Assembly: GCA_002496485.1 (NCBI GenBank)
Contig: DAJW01000065.1
Coordinates: 1 to 5,352 of the forward strand
Direction of reading: 5' to 3'
From: Euryarchaeota archaeon UBA36
GTDB taxonomy: Archaea > Thermoplasmatota > Poseidoniia > Poseidoniales > Thalassarchaeaceae
DNA: 5,352 nucleotides
Shown: positions 4,755 to 5,352 of the stretch, piece by piece
How positions within the stretch are numbered: the first letter of the stretch is position 1
Layout: every line of letters starts with the position of its first letter
Program-made: the position numbers and the translations under genes
The notes under the pieces: model-generated
Told to the model about the DNA's origin: nothing
Databases searched by the model: none
The model's input: the letters and a program-made list of their open reading frames with translations, nothing else

Positions 4755-5352
4755 ATATCACATTGGCCTCTTCGCGTAATTTCTTAACTACTGAAGTTAC
4801 TGATTCTGCTCCCTCAAATTTCTGTCCTGGAGGTTTTTCTGGTGGTGGGAACTGCGAGTCAAACTCTACGGAAGATTCGAATAATTCTACATTTAAATCG
4901 GAAGAGGATAAAGTTTCTACTTCCTTCTTCTTAGCCATCATAATACCTCTAACATTGGGCCTTCTTAATTCTTCAGTACCTTTGTCAAAAGTGAAAAGGC
5001 ATGGCTTGGAGACCTGAATTTTTTCTTGCCCACTCGGCCCACTTCTCTTAGCAATTAAATTCTCACCTTCTATTATAATTTCCGAAACTAGAGAAACGCA
5101 AGTAATACCCATTATACTAGAAATTCCAGGGCCAGTAGTACCGCTGTTAGTATCAGCAGCTTGCTTTCCGCATAGAATAACTTCACAATTCAGTCTTCTC
5201 AGTGCAGAAGACAATAATTTCTGTACATTACGACTATCATAAATTGATTCTTCAACGTGAATATGGACTAAGGAATCTACTCCTACAGCTGCAGCATCTG
5301 TTAGGACTTTTGATGATCTTGCAGGTCCACAAGTAATCGCAACAATGTCCCC
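4753..5352 (-). CDS. etfB: Electron transfer flavoprotein beta subunit, 5' end cut by the window edge
   Basis: The nucleotide-binding (AMP or second-FAD) subunit of EtfAB and upstream partner of etfA. The visible part is the last 199 residues and the frame runs open to the right edge. About 55-60 N-terminal residues are missing compared with the usual 250-265. Recognisable parts (visible numbering): the nucleotide loop CGKQAADTNSGTTGPGI at 61-77, the recognition segment RRPNVRGIMMAKKKEVE at 130-146, and the C-terminal tail PPPEKPPGQKFEG at 169-181 followed by an amphipathic helix (SVVKKLREEANVI). The nucleotide loop departs from the usual QAIDGDTAQVGP pattern at several positions. An internal TTG at 5214 could be mistaken for the start, but homology continues upstream of it (GPAR, AAAVGVDSLVHI). 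It precedes etfA by 8 nt in one operon. Confidence 0.96.
   Translation of the reverse strand, partial: GDIVAITCGPARSSKVLTDAAAVGVDSLVHIHVEESIYDSRNVQKLLSSALRRLNCEVILCGKQAADTNSGTTGPGISSIMGITCVSLVSEIIIEGENLIAKRSGPSGQEKIQVSKPCLFTFDKGTEELRRPNVRGIMMAKKKEVETLSSSDLNVELFESSVEFDSQFPPPEKPPGQKFEGAESVTSVVKKLREEANVI

Noticed and set aside
4155..5017. Three plus-strand open frames (4155-4424, 4425-4688, 4763-5017)
   Set aside because: All are antisense to etfA or etfB, whose motifs are unambiguous, and their composition (Ser/Pro/Ile-rich) is that of mirrored coding sequence.
5212..5214. TTG 5214 as the etfB start
   Set aside because: The frame stays open to the window edge and the upstream residues match EtfB (ITCGPARSS, VGVDSLVHI), so the gene begins outside the window.
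1..5352. CRISPR arrays, insertion sequences, tRNA genes, defence or toxin genes
   Set aside because: No repeated spacer units, transposase motifs, tRNA cloverleaf signatures or terminal inverted repeats were seen on either strand.

Overview
The window looks like a piece of an AT-rich euryarchaeal chromosome. The archaeal calls rest on three ribosomal proteins found only in archaea and eukaryotes (L44e, S27e, L37e) plus the archaeal initiation factor aIF2 alpha. A uncultured marine planktonic lineage related to Thermoplasmatota (Marine Group II or III) would fit the low GC, the electron transfer flavoprotein and the bacterial-type PurF. That placement is an inference from gene content; I cannot test it here.

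Layout, left to right. Positions 1-986 (minus strand) hold a translation operon read from 986 downward: L44e, S27e and the first 171 codons of aIF2 alpha, which runs off the left edge. Positions 987-1111 are a divergent promoter region with TATA-like elements facing both ways and a GC-rich palindrome. Positions 1112-1994 (plus) hold two overlapping genes for small membrane proteins that I do not recognise. A clear TATA element near 2009-2016 then precedes L37e (2082-2267) and purF (2321-3823). On the minus strand, etfB (entering from the right edge) and etfA end at 3815, tail to tail with purF and overlapping it by 9 bp.

Functionally the window combines translation (L44e, S27e, aIF2 alpha, L37e), the committed step of purine synthesis (PurF) and flavin-based electron transfer (EtfAB), which is typical of an aerobic heterotroph using fatty or amino acids. 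Ribosome binding sites of the AGGTGA/GAGG type precede most genes. ORF 1112 and purF lack one.

Most worth a second look: an L44e that has lost three of its four zinc cysteines, a PurF that resembles the enterobacterial iron-sulfur-free type, the unknown membrane pair with a palindrome at its start, an unusual nucleotide-binding loop in EtfB, and the overlapping convergent purF/etfA ends. I see no CRISPR array, insertion sequence, tRNA or rRNA, and no gene-free stretch longer than about 130 bp.
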